A DNA stretch of 64,000 bases. Source: Heterotrichella gracilis. Taxonomy: Eukaryota > Sar > Xanthophyceae > Tribonematales > Xanthonemataceae. The stretch is from NCBI GenBank assembly GCA_032358255.1, contig JAULBX010012322.1, positions 1-64,000 of the forward strand. Reading direction: 5' to 3'. Below, in pieces: positions 1 through 11,024 of this stretch. The position numbers and the translations under genes were made by a program. How positions within the stretch are numbered: the stretch's first letter is position 1; each line of letters opens with the position of its first letter. The notes under the pieces were generated by a model, which was not told the origin of the DNA, did no database searches, and saw only the letters and a list, made by a program, of their open reading frames with translations.

Positions 1-79
1 GCCGCATGTGCAAGACTGACTGCTAATCTGGCTATTTTGCTGGAATGCATGTAACTAACTAACTAACTAACTAACTAAG
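1..79 (+). mobile_element. LINE-like retrotransposon 3' end with (CTAA)n tail, copy A
   Basis: Bases 1-55 followed by seven CTAA units. The reverse complement of the first ~51 bases is identical to 53477-53527, where the element continues into a reverse-transcriptase-like C-terminus. It lies in an intron of the OPR-like gene and runs off the left edge. A simple-repeat tail and 5' truncation are typical of non-LTR retrotransposons. Confidence 0.6.
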
Positions 80-90
80 GCATTTTGTAC

Positions 91-2964
91 CTGTAGCACA
101 CACAGCGACCACAAGCTGTTGGTCAAGTGCTGCTCCTCAAAATTCTCCTGCTCCAGCTTGATGGCAAGCAGGTGTTGCAGCTGGCCAATGATGATTGGGT
201 GGGGGCAGCCAATGATGGCATAGGCCAGCAGCATGTTGCTCAGCTCTTGCTGGTTCAACTCCTGGAACTGCAACAAAGAACACAGACTTAACCCACAGTA
301 AGGGTTAATAAAAAGAAAAGGAGGGATCTTACTACCATCTGTGATCAAGGGCATGCCACATGACAAAGCATGCTATAGAAAACATGTCCTGCATGCTCAC
401 AACTTGGTAGGGTCATTGTAGCGCCTATTATCAGGTAATCAAACCCAAAGAGTAAGGTCTGAATCCCACTTGCTCACAGCTCCCTCACCTGCGCCATCCT
501 CTCCACCTGCATCGCCAGGCAATGCAGCAGCTGCTTGTCGTAATACGCTAGCTTTGCAAAGAAAGACCACGCGGTGTTGGCCAACTCCTGGGAGGAGAAC
601 TCTGCTGCCTTGGCAATGACCCGCTGCACAGTGATGTGCGGAGGCTGTCGCCCCACGGTGGCATATGCCTGCACGAGGTTGGCCAGCTCCTGAGGCTTGA
701 ACAACCAGGCCTTGGAAATGACCTCAGCCTCCAGGTGGATCATGGCTGCGGTGCAGTGTGATTGGTCCCCTTCCCTCGACACCTTGGACAGCCCCCACGT
801 GGTGTTGGTGATCGCCTGGGCGTTGAAGTTAGGAGCGGTCTCCTCGATGCCGTGGACAAGAGAAGACAGGACAGCATCGGCTGGTCGGTGGTCGGCTGCG
901 CCAAACGCCCACGCTGTGTTGGAAAGGGCTTGGGAGCTAAACTCGTGGGATTTGTCCACAATCTGGGCCTCCATGGCTGTCAGCACTGCATGCACAACCT
1001 CGCCATTTGCCTCCGTTGCCAGCTTGGCGAACGCCCATGACACGTTGGCGATGTCTTGGGCATTGAACCGAGCAGACATTGCGCTGATCTGATCTGCCAA
1101 TACTGCCAGCTCCGCTATGGGTGGCTGGTGATCCAGGACTGCGTATGCCCAGGCAATGTTGGCCAGCTCTTGGGCCTTGAAGTTCCCGGCATACTGGACA
1201 CATTGCTGGCCAAAGGCTTCCAAAAAGGCGTCAGAGGGCGTGCAGTGGAGCCTAGCCAGAGCCCATATTGAATTGGACAGCTCGCGTGGCTGGAAGCCAA
1301 GCACATTCTTCCCTGCAAGGGACATAACCAGCATTGCATTGTCAACGTCTGTACTTGAGCTGAAAGTCTTGTATGCAGTTCATGCCATTTTGAAGCAAAT
1401 CCAATGGCAGCAATGTCCGCCGGCAGGCACGTAGGGCCTTTCTCAACAAGTAGTAAAAAACTGCATTGGCAAGCCCTCATATGACCAATTCCCATGACCA
1501 CAATACCAACATGCAAATCTAATGAAGCAGTACTGACTTCATCTGTCACGTACCTGCCGACACCAGCAGCTTCTGGAAGGTTTGCGACCCAGTCACCGCC
1601 TGTCGGGTCTCCTCATAGCTCCTGCTGCTGGCTGCGTGCCTTGCCAGGCGATGCAGCGCAGTGGCCAAGTTGACAGCATTGAAGCGGGGCAGTGAGGTAT
1701 CCACTATGTCCATGACTGCCTGGGTGGGACAGCGCCAGTGCACCATTTAGCAAAACAGCACAACCACTGAGCAAACATGCAGTGTTCCATTTGGCACCAA
1801 CAGCATCGTCGACTATGGAGCAACTAACGCGGTAGGATAAATTGCAACCCGTCATGATGAGGGCGTACGACACGGTCATTCCATTTGGCACTTGGGACAC
1901 ATGCATGGGCACTGATTGACTCAGTAGTTGTCAACATCCAGTGTGGGGACACCTGTCATTGGCGGTACATATGCTCGGTCCCTAGCACACATGCCCTTAG
2001 TCCCCGTAGCGGTCCACATAGTCCCCATAGCGATCCACAGTGTGGCAACACAACAAAACCAGTCCCTAATAGCCTACGGATAGAGTGTTGATTGCTTAGG
2101 GTTCGGGTCTAGGGTTTGGGTCTAGGGTTTATGCCATTTCCCCCACCTGCAATGACTCTGAGCCGATGAGCGCCTTGTTGATGTCCAGGTTTTCTCGAGT
2201 GACAGCTGGCAGAGGTAGACCTGCCCGTCCAATCTTGTTGAACTTGCCCCCCTTGCCCCCTCGGCCCCCCTTCCCCACCCCCCAAGCGCCGCTTCCGGGC
2301 CGCTGGCTGCCATCGGTGCGACCGCTGGTGGAGGGGGTTTCGCCTGGACATGATACATACAAGCTACGTATGTGACCATGTGGTGATACTGTAAGGTCAT
2401 ATGAGTCACACAGCACAGGCCACCTAATGTATCACCCCCGTGATCCCTGTGCATGTGTGTGAATACATATTGGGTACGCAGCTAGTGTGTATGGCACAGT
2501 GCTGAAGCAGTGCAGACAGTGGCGGCGAGGGGTGGGTGGGGGTATCACCTGGACGCCTGCCAGCTGCTGTGTTGGACGGTGTGGGGGTGGGTGGTGGGTG
2601 GTGCACACCCTCTGGAAGGGTGTTGGGGGAGGTGCTGGCGGGAGGAGCAGGTGTGGGTGTTGAAGCAGCGGGCGCATACCTAGGGTGACAGAATAGGGTT
2701 CTGAATCTTTGCAGGTGCGGCAGTGTGTGTTGTAACAGTGTGTGATTGGCAAATACGTGATGCATAGCAACCTTTGAGCTCTAGTAACTTGGTAACTCAC
2801 CTGAGGGGTGCGCTTCCCCTGTCTTGTGCACCTAAAAAGAAGCATCGTTTGGGCTGGGAAGTAGGTGATACTCTGGCTCTGTGTGTGTTTGTCTGCATTG
2901 GTGACGCCAGACTTGCAGTATGCCGTGAGGAGGCGTATGGCATGAGGGTACTGCCAGAGGCCAT
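91..2964 (-). CDS. OPR-type helical-repeat RNA-binding protein, chloroplast-targeted (3' end outside window)
   Basis: Exons (minus, 5' to 3'): 2964-2801, 2679-2549, 2343-2147, 1719-1550, 1359-489, 267-91; splice phases agree throughout, giving 570 codons before the left edge. The first exon (54 codons, Met, Ser/Thr/Arg-rich) reads as an organelle transit peptide; a Pro/Gly-rich linker follows. From exon 4 on there are about ten repeats of roughly 36-38 residues with the core F-x-x-Q-[ED]-[LI]-[AS]-N-[TS]-x-W-[AS]-[FL]-A. This pattern is typical of octotricopeptide/RAP-associated repeat proteins, which bind organellar RNA and control its maturation or translation. The RNA target cannot be told. 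The donor of exon 4 (GTGACA at 1549) was chosen because it keeps phase; a stronger GTACGT four bases earlier would break frame. A terminal RAP domain, if present, lies outside the window. Confidence 0.8.
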
Positions 2965-4347
2965 GACAGATGCCATGTTTCCACCAGGCGTCCAGAAAGT
3001 ATCAAACTATCATTATAAGCTTATTTCCTGTAGTCAGACATGTTATCTGGCGTCGACATCGGATAGCAGCGGCGACAAATAGTGAGTGCTTAAATGCGAC
3101 CAGCATGCATGTGAACGGCAGTTCACACTGCACTGCCACCTGCTTGGACTGGTGTAAATGGGCGGAACTTGTCAAGTTTAACACTGGAAGTATGTGGTTT
3201 CTGTGTTTGATACGCCTAGGAGGCCTTGTAGTCTGCTTTTTCTTCACCAATGTTCCGCTGTCCTGCCCGTGAGTTGAATTGGCTAATCCCTTTTAGGATA
3301 GGATAAAATTTTAAGGAGGTCTGCAACTAACCTCTCGAGATAAGCAAAATGTGGGCTGTTGAAACCGTGAGCTTGCACGTAGCAGGCTCAGTCATCGCTG
3401 TTGGGCAACTGTCGTTAAGTGGAGTTTTGAAGATGCATGCATACACTTGGCATGCACCACACTCCACTCGGCGGAGATGGTGTCAGTGCCTGTATGTATA
3501 GCCAAGTATTCAACGGAACCGAGAAAATAGGGTATTGGTTGGCGCGCATGTGTTGCTGTACCAACGTTTTCACTTCTGCCACCCTCTGGGGGTTATGGTC
3601 ACGGCCACCCAGAGGCTATTGTCACGGTCATGGCAACAACCAGCAGTCACCAGCCTGCACCAGCCGGGCCACCCTCGAACCTAAACCCTAATTTAGGGCC
3701 TAAACCCGAAACCCGAAACCCGAAACCCTAAAGCAGCTGTATCTTGGCACTGCTCATGCCATCTTCTCATCTTGTGCGGTTCAACGCCCCACCCCATGCT
3801 TCCAACCTTGGTGTCACTTAAGCCAACCCTGCAACCCACACCAGAAACCCTATCGATACCGCCCCTCCCAGACCGCTGGAGCAACCGCTCCCCTGCCTGC
3901 CCGGGCATGCCCCACACTTGCCCTGCGCAACCCTATCGTAGGGTTTTGACCACCACACCATCAAGGGAGGGTATCACAGTGGGCGCCACAAAGGAGAGTA
4001 AACCCCCACCAGCCCCGGCGCCGGGACTAGCGCTAGTCCCTGCACACACACACCCCCTCCAGTTCATGCGCAAGGGGAGGAAACCCACCACCAGGGGGGA
4101 AATGAGGGCGCTGCACGTGGCGACCCGTTCCCTGAAACCTTGCATCAAACCCAATACCCCGTGCAGCGCCGCACCCAAGTCCATTGCTGCCATGGGCCCC
4201 TCTGCCTTCCAACCCCAAACCTTTAAACCCTTATTTTTCCAACAGCCAATTCTAGTCCCCCTGCCTGACCCAAATTCCACACCCTTCAAACAAACCCTAA
4301 CCCTACTCCCTGTGCCAGTGCAGCCTACACCAACCCTAACCCTAACC
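2965..4347. other. Intergenic region, low-complexity and telomere-like DNA
   Basis: Upstream of the OPR-like gene and downstream of the membrane-protein gene on the same strand, so it should hold the OPR promoter. I find no convincing gene. The open frame at 3772-4449 (+) is C-rich and contains CCCTAA repeats. A short segment around 4158-4178 resembles 4353-4374 at the 3' end of the neighbouring coding region, another exon-edge copy. Confidence 0.5.
3679..3732. repeat. Interstitial telomere-like tract (CCCTAAA/CCCGAAA)
   Basis: CCTAAACCCTAA followed by an inverted TTTAGGG and then several CCCGAAA variants, ending in CCCTAAAG. Degenerate plant/algal-type telomere units in head-to-head orientation. 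Confidence 0.8.
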
Positions 4348-4353
4348 CTAACC
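4331..4353. repeat. Interstitial telomere-like tract (CCCTAA)
   Basis: Four CCCTAA units directly at the 3' end of the membrane-protein coding region; a further pair sits at 4294-4304. Confidence 0.8.
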
Positions 4354-5972
4354 CCTCCGTGCAGCGCTGCGCCAAGTCATATGATATATAGCATTGCTCA
4401 ATGCAATCTGAGTTTGAACCGGGTTTACTTTCTGAATCAGTTCCTCTGAACCTCTTGCCATTGTATGGCAAGGCTTGCCTTCTCTTGGTAACACCGGCGA
4501 CAGCCTTGCAGCAATGAGCTGCATATTATCAAGTGCACAATCTGATTCATACAATGGCGGGGTGTACAAAATTGGAGGGGCGACAACCACCCTCTCATAT
4601 ACTGGCTGGTCACTGCATGTAAAGGGCATGCCGCAATTGAAAATTGAACTTCCCGTACATGGAATCCAGCAGAATCTGAATGCGTGCTTCAATTACTGCG
4701 TTTGCGCAGTTCAACTTGGCCTTTGACCAGTGTGGCACCACCACAACAAGCAGGCCCACCCGGCGTTTTTTCCAGACAAAAAACCACGCCGCACTACAGC
4801 TGAACAACAGGCACACCAGATCAGAGCAAGCTGCGCTCTGGAGGGTGCCTGCGGCTGTGAGTGCCGTGAGGCATGTAGAGGGCTTCAACTGCCTGCGGGC
4901 TGACATGTCCCTTTGCTGGGCTGACTGGCGGTAATGCCAATGCCGCCTCCCGGACCGGCTGACTGCACCACAGGCCCTGCAGCTTGCTCCTGCAGGCGCC
5001 GGCGTCAAAGGGCGTTCCTGCCCGGCAAGGGGGTATATAGACACGCCCTTGTGCCAAAGCCTTTTGCCCTGTCCTGGCAGTTACCGCAGGGAAGTGGCTC
5101 GAATGGACTCGTGCAGCGACCCGGGAAGTATTGCGTCAAGACGCACTTCTGCACGGCGGGGCATGCATCTGTTTCCTTCAGAATGTCCATTACCCCTTCA
5201 TACAGCTTCATTTCGTGGGCGATATTGGGGCACTGGTAGGCACTGGGAGGCTCCATAGCAATTGCTAGTGGCTGTGCGAAAACCTGGAGCAAGGATGGCA
5301 AAGTACTTGCAAGTGTAAAACCAGGCGTGTACACATGCAGGTTTGCACAGGCCAAACTGAACGAAGAGCACACACCAGACTGGAGAGACTGGCAACGTTG
5401 TTTGGTTGCCAACAGCACAAAGCACCGGTAAACAACTGCCTGCAATAAACCTTTAGAACCGTGAAGTACAAGTCGGCAGGCTTTGGCTACCAGTGCACTG
5501 CAGTGACGACCAATGAATAATAGCAGGTTCAAAAGCGTATGGGAACAGTATATATCAGCATGGTATCGGCACCATTTGTAAATAGTCTCGAGGACTGGAG
5601 CTGACAGTACGGCAGCCACATAGCCAGGCCAGTAAAGAAAACACGGTTAAAAGGCTGAACCAGGGCGCGCGTGCGACACTCTCCAAAGCACGCCTTGATG
5701 CACCACGAACTGTGATATCAAGCATGCATGCATGCATTGCATATGCGGGTTGCTATGGCTGGCACCACAGGTTGTTGGCCCACAGGCTTACCAGGGACAA
5801 AATAATAATCCACAACGACGTTCTCCGCTGAAGGGCGCACGCTGTGTTGGCTGATGGCGTACTGGGCAGCAGGAGGTGACGCGCACGATATCCTTTGATT
5901 TTGGTTTCTTATCTTTGGTCCACTCAAGCCTGATGAGACAACAGTTGCAACGTGAACCAACACCAGCAACAT
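4348..5972 (-). CDS. Predicted secreted type I single-pass membrane protein, unknown function
   Basis: First exon 5972-5792 begins with a hydrophobic signal sequence (MLLVLVHVATVVSSG). A cysteine-containing ectodomain exon ends at 5085, with coding content from about 5294 (Cys spacing CP...C...C...CGNC). Exon 4848-4659 carries one membrane helix (DLVCLLFSCSAAWFFVW) followed by KKRR, a stop-transfer signal. Exon 4612-4348 encodes a cytoplasmic tail rich in Pro and Tyr (PPILYTPPLYES) and ends at a stop. Phases agree for the last three exons. The part between 5792 and 5294 is unresolved; an extra exon near 5600-5480 would fit. No family recognised. The architecture suggests a small receptor-like or adhesion protein, but this is inference. 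Confidence 0.5.
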
Positions 5973-6827
5973 CTAAAATAGCTTGTTAAAGCGAACGGTC
6001 TGAACATTAAAAACGCTGCTTGCAGACTGCTTCGGCACCGGAATTTGCAGGCGACCACCTGCTTCTCAGACAGGTATTTAAAGTGGGACGGTCTATCTGC
6101 GAGCCAAGATACAGGTGGGACGCGTTTGTATGCAAATCAAGGTGCATATATGGCTGGGGTATTCCTGTGTGTGACGGCACCCTTCCATGCACGCTTATCT
6201 GCGTATGGATCTATACATGCACAATACAGATAGCATGCATGCAACCGCTATATGCCATGGGCAAGTAACCAGACAGCTATTTTTTTAGTGTGTGGCGAAC
6301 CTGGGTTTGAACAACCAGCGTATACAGCTTTGTCTGGAGAAGTTATTTAGACAGCGACATCTTGGCATGCATGCATGACGTGGGTTTGCACCCCTGCACT
6401 GGCACTGTCTTGTCAGTGGTTGCAGCGTATTCGCAACTCGGTGACAGGATATGCCTGTCATTCCCATTGATGCAGCTTCACAGAACACACGGCAGCCTGG
6501 ACCCCATGCTGTGAACGGTCAGTCAGTCGGTTCGCCTACCCCCCGCACACAACTGCATCGTTTTTAGCAATACGCACTCGGGGGCTCGTTTCAATGTCTG
6601 TTACATGAGCGCCACAAAGGAGTGGGTAGTGCATGCCATTGCCCCACAGATGTAGCTCACATCCACACCCTACCGTACTTGACCTCTCGCCTCTTGTCAC
6701 CCCACCTCCACACCCTAAAGGATCATCCAAACCCAAAATACTCTTGTGTCGTTGCAGTGAATCCCGTGTCCAGTAGCGCCATTACTTGGGCGCTGCATCC
6801 GTTGCAACCTTTATCCAGGCCAGCAGC
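5973..6827. other. Divergent intergenic region between membrane-protein and HCAR genes
   Basis: About 850 bases between two start codons on opposite strands; presumably holds both promoters. No supported gene; short open frames lack coding character. Confidence 0.5.
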
Positions 6828-9800
6828 ATGGCGTTTGGTCACAGTACCTGCACCTCCCCCACCGCCCAGCTCCACCACCACACCACCAGCATTTGCACAA
6901 ACAGGCTGCTGCACAGGCAGGGGGCACAGCAACCATCCAGGTGGGGACTCATGGGTAGCTCAGAGCATTGCCCTTCTGCCCATTGGTGGCTTGGACTGCT
7001 GGTTGACCATCGCAGCAAACGTGTGCGTGATGTGCGCATAGGTCATGGACTCAAGGTTGTCTGTTGCTCATTCATTAGTCAAGGCCGTTGCTTCTCTGCT
7101 GCCCATCGCCAGCATCCAGGAACCCATTCTTCACCACCCCAAACATGTACGGCACCCCAACCACGCACCAATGCAACCCTAAACCCTAACCTCTAAACTT
7201 AGCGGGTACACTATGCGCACCTTGAGACAGGCACTGAGCCACTAACAACGCACCACGTGTTATGGGAAACCCCAAAATGCAGACTCTTGGCGAAAGCCCT
7301 TCCCAAAACCCCTTCCAATCGCCACTACTGTTACCCTACCATTACCCTACCATCCCATCCCCATTATCCTCCCTACCGCGCAGGCCCCCCCGCATCCCCA
7401 CCCGCGCCACCGCCGCCCCCCCCGCCCCCTCCCCCTCCCCAGATTGGCGCACCCGCTCGAAGCCCATCGCCCCAGGGAAACCCTACCCCGCCAAGGAGAA
7501 TTGCAGCCACTGCGGGCTGTGTGACACATACTACGTGGCTCATGTGAAGGAGGCATGCGCCTTTTTGGGGGATGGCATGTCCAAGATAGAGGGGATGGAG
7601 CCTCGCGTGCACGGCAGGGGCAGGTGAGGTTTTGGTTGTGGCCAAGGGCGACAAATTAGGTTGAAATATAAATGAATTGAAATTTGCAACCAACCAATTT
7701 CAACCAATCCAAAAAATGAAAATTTCAACAAAACATGAAATGTAATAAAACATCAAAATTTAATAAGCTACTTTCATGAGGGGCTAATATCTACCCAATT
7801 ATTCTTGGTTTTGAGCATGGGACAAACTTGCATTTGCTGTTGCGATTTTAACTTTGGGGTACCGTGTCAAATTTGCTGTAAAATGCCATGTTAGTACACG
7901 ATGGGCCTGTTCAAACAGTTAGCTCAATTCATATATGCACCTGTGGGCTACGCCTTGCTTTAGGGTTGTCCTTTCTTGGGTATGTGCCCCCAACCCTGTT
8001 GTAAAACTGTAATTATACCCCTCACCCCTTGCAGGGACCTAGACAACCTGGATGACCTACATTTCGGGGTCCACCGGGAGATGCTGTACGCACGCAACAC
8101 CACCCCTGCCCCCGGCGTGCAGTGGACGGGCATCGTGACCCAGATCGCCATAGACATGCTGGAGTCGGGCAAGGTGGATGCGGTAGTGTGTGTGCAAAGC
8201 CAGGAAGACGATCGGTTCGGACCAAAACCGGTGAGTCAACCAGGGTTGAATAGAATATCAATAACAATGAATGTGAATTGTTTCTTATAAAAAATCAATA
8301 ATCAAGATTTTAATAGAAAAGTATAAACAATGAAGGTCTTGTTCTTGTTGTAACAAAAAGAACTTTTCGCAAACCTTAACTGTCAAATAAATTCTGTAAA
8401 TTAATCCCCTTGTTGCCCCCTGCTCCAGGTGGTTGCTCGCACCCGTGCTGACATCATCTCTGCGGGTGGTGTGAAGCCCACCCTGTCCCCCAACCTCAAC
8501 GTGCTGGCCACTGTGGAGGCGCTGCAGGTCAAGAGGCTGCTGTTCATCGGGGTGGGCTGCCAGGTGGGGAAATGAACCCTTAGGGTTTCTGTCGCGGTAC
8601 TCCCTAACGCTTGATGTCATCTCAGAGTCGGCCGGCACGCTAATCTACATGCAGTGCCCCAGACAAATCCTCGGCAAAGCTATGCTTGTAATTCTCGAAC
8701 CCCAGGGAATCCCTGTGCGCAACCCTTCACAAGCGCCAGCTAAAACCCTGCGCTAAACCCTCCAGGTGCAAGCGCTGCGCTCCATTGAGAAGTACCTGGG
8801 GCTGGAAAAGCTGTACGTTTTGGGGACGAACTGCGTGGACAACGGTCCCCGGGAGGGGCTGGAGAAGTTCCTGAATGCGGCCAGTGACGACCCAGCCACT
8901 GTGCTGCACTACGAGTTCATGCAGGTGGGTAGGGTTTTGTGCCTGTGCCCTCTGGGGTTTTGTGCCTGTATTGTCAACGATTTGGAACATTTGCTCTCAA
9001 TGTTCAGGGATTTCTGCGCGTGGATTGTGTTCGAATGAACTCTCAACCCTGAATGCGGCCCATGCACTCCGCTGCACCCCGAGTCATCGCAACCTCTGGC
9101 TACCCCAGGAACCCTAAGAGGGTATTTTGGGCACCGTAGGACTATCGGGTTCACATCAAGCACACCGACGGCAGCGTTGAGTACATACCCTACTTTAGGG
9201 TCTCCCTCGCCTTTAGGGTTCCCCTCAACCCCGCAGGACTACCGGGTGCACATCAAGCACACCGACGGCAGCTTTGAGTACATACCCTACCTTAGGGTTT
9301 CATACCCCTGTAGGACTCCCTTAGGGTTCCCCTCAACACCGCAGGACTATCGGGTACACATCAAGCACACCGACGGCAGCTTTGAGTACATACCTTACTT
9401 CTCGCTCCCCGCCAACGACCTGAGTGATGTCATTGCCCCCTCATGCTACTCGTGTTTCGACTACCCTAACGCCCTTGCCGACCTTGTGGTGGGCTACATG
9501 GGGGTGCCCTACTACAACACAGACATGACAAAGCACCCGCAGGTGGGGACATAGGTACATGTGTGAATGTGTGTGTACACAGGGGTTGTAGGTGCATGGG
9601 TCATTTTGCGAAAAGAGCTGAAAGTGTAGAAACCCATTCTCGGTGAACACCTTGTCATTAAGTTGAATACCTGTCATTTTGTGGACGGTGAACATCCATG
9701 GAAAGTGCCCATGGGCTGTCATCTTTTGATTCCCATATAGTAATCGCCATCTGCTGCTGGTTAGCAATCGTCATCTGCCATTACCCCTCCCTGGTTCGGG

Positions 9801-11024
9801 CTCTTAGTGGCCGTGTGATGCATTGCTCCCCTGCCGCAGTACCTCACGGTGCGAAACGAGAGGGGGGCAGAAATGCTGGACCTCGTGCGCCCCAAGTTGG
9901 AGACATTCCCCACCATGTCAGCAGGGGACCGCTCCACGGTGGTGATGCAGACAGTGGTGCAGGACGACGAGTATGCAACTGAAACCCTAGACAAAAACCT
10001 ATGCTGTGCAAAGGATTGGTCTCAGGGCCCATGTGTTGCTGAGCATGTGCACATCTATTTTTGTTTTTCAAAAAACAATACATTCGCACTTCCCCATACT
10101 GTTTTTATAGACGCGTGCGCCCTGCAGTGCTCTTCAAATACCCACTGGTTCAGTGACGCAGCTGCTGTGTGCCCTATGGCCCACCAGATTCGTAGCCGTC
10201 AGTGTCCCGCTGTGATTACTTCCAGGGTTGTTTGTGACAGAAACCTGTGGCTGGGTCACAGCTCCATGGCTGTCGTAATCACTGACCCAATCACAGGTCT
10301 GTCACTTACAACCCCTTGGAGTCATCGCAGCAGGATACTGATGGCTACGAAGCTGGTGGGCGATAGGGTACACTGCAGAGCTACATAGTTAATAAGAAGC
10401 AGCTGCGACACTGAAGCAGTGGGTGTTTGACAGGGTATTACCACTTTGATGGTGCCATCAAAGGAGGGCAGCTTTTCCAAACCCTGGCTGAACAAATAAA
10501 TTATGAAATACGCTTCTCATCTCCACAAACCTGGTTGGAGCAATAGCTTAGTTTGCTCCTCCAGCCCTTGAAAGAACTCATTTCTGGTGCTTAATCACTG
10601 GGCTATATGAGTAGAGCATGCAACCCCATGCCCTGCAGGCTGGGCAACATCGTGGCCAGCATTTTCACCCTACACCCTCACCCCAAACCCTAGGGTTCCT
10701 TACCGCTGCCCAACCCCCACCCGCAGGGCCAAGCTGGGCAAGGCACCAAACCCCATTCCGCTCTGGCTGGGCAACATTGTGGCCAAGATTGTGACCTTTA
10801 TAGGCCCTAAGGGCCTGGAATTTGGGCGCTACAGCATTGACTACCACTACATCCGCAACTACCTGTACGTGCACCGCCACTGGGGATCGGAGCGGGCCCA
10901 GGCGCACATCCCGGGGTTTGCCAAGCGCCTGGTGGGGATGTACGATGGCAAGGGGGAGGTTCAGAAGAGGTGCGTGTGGTGCATGGCCTGGTTTGCCTGC
11001 TGGCAGTGGGGGCGGGGTGTATGA
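6828..11024 (+). CDS. HCAR: 7-hydroxymethyl chlorophyll a reductase, chloroplast precursor
   Basis: Exons 6828-6940, 7384-7623, 8035-8230, 8429-8563, 8766-8924, 9345-9542, 9840-9970, 10727-11024; about 489 aa, all phases consistent. The enzyme reduces 7-hydroxymethyl chlorophyll a to chlorophyll a with ferredoxin, the last step of the chlorophyll b-to-a cycle. The N-terminus (MAFGHSTCTSPTAQ..., Ser/Thr/His/Arg-rich) reads as a transit peptide. The core matches the plant and cyanobacterial-type F420-hydrogenase beta-like fold: CSHCGLCDTYY and KEACAFLGDGMS (Fe-S cysteines and flavin region), GVGCQVQALR, LGTNCVDNG, APSCYSCFDY, GYMGVP and GPKGLEF. The final exon may instead be spliced at 10969 (AG|GTGCGT) to a short last exon, so the last ~18 residues are uncertain. 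Introns carry copies of exons 6 and 8. Confidence 0.93.
9140..9193 (+). repeat. Exon echo 1 of HCAR exon 6 (acceptor edge)
   Basis: Preceded by TAG. Encodes DYRVHIKHTDGS then V in place of F, and EYIPY. No usable donor follows; the sequence passes into TTTAGGG. Non-functional copy in the intron. Confidence 0.9.
9237..9290 (+). repeat. Exon echo 2 of HCAR exon 6 (acceptor edge)
   Basis: Preceded by a good CCGCAG acceptor. Encodes exactly DYRVHIKHTDGSFEYIPY, the same as the functional exon at 9345, then passes into TTAGGG without a donor. Confidence 0.92.
10224..10315. repeat. Imperfect inverted repeat in the last HCAR intron
   Basis: Arms 10224-10258 and 10283-10315 share GGGTTG, GTGACAG, ACCTGTG and TGGGTCA blocks in inverted order. 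Could fold as a hairpin of about 33 bp with a 24-base loop. Confidence 0.65.
10618..10668 (+). repeat. Exon echo of HCAR last exon
   Basis: Copy of 10744-10800 including the WLGNIVAKI-coding stretch, with substitutions (AKI becomes ASI), in the intron before the exon. It ends beside a CCCTAGGG tract. Confidence 0.75.

Noticed and set aside
474-1334. Single-exon gene with start at 1334
   Set aside because: The frame continues upstream to an acceptor at 1359 and joins earlier exons in phase, so the Met at 1334 is internal.
3772-4449. 225-codon plus-strand frame
   Set aside because: Translation is Pro/Leu/Thr low complexity read from CCCTAA repeats, no splice or family support, and it overlaps the 3' end of a better-supported minus gene.
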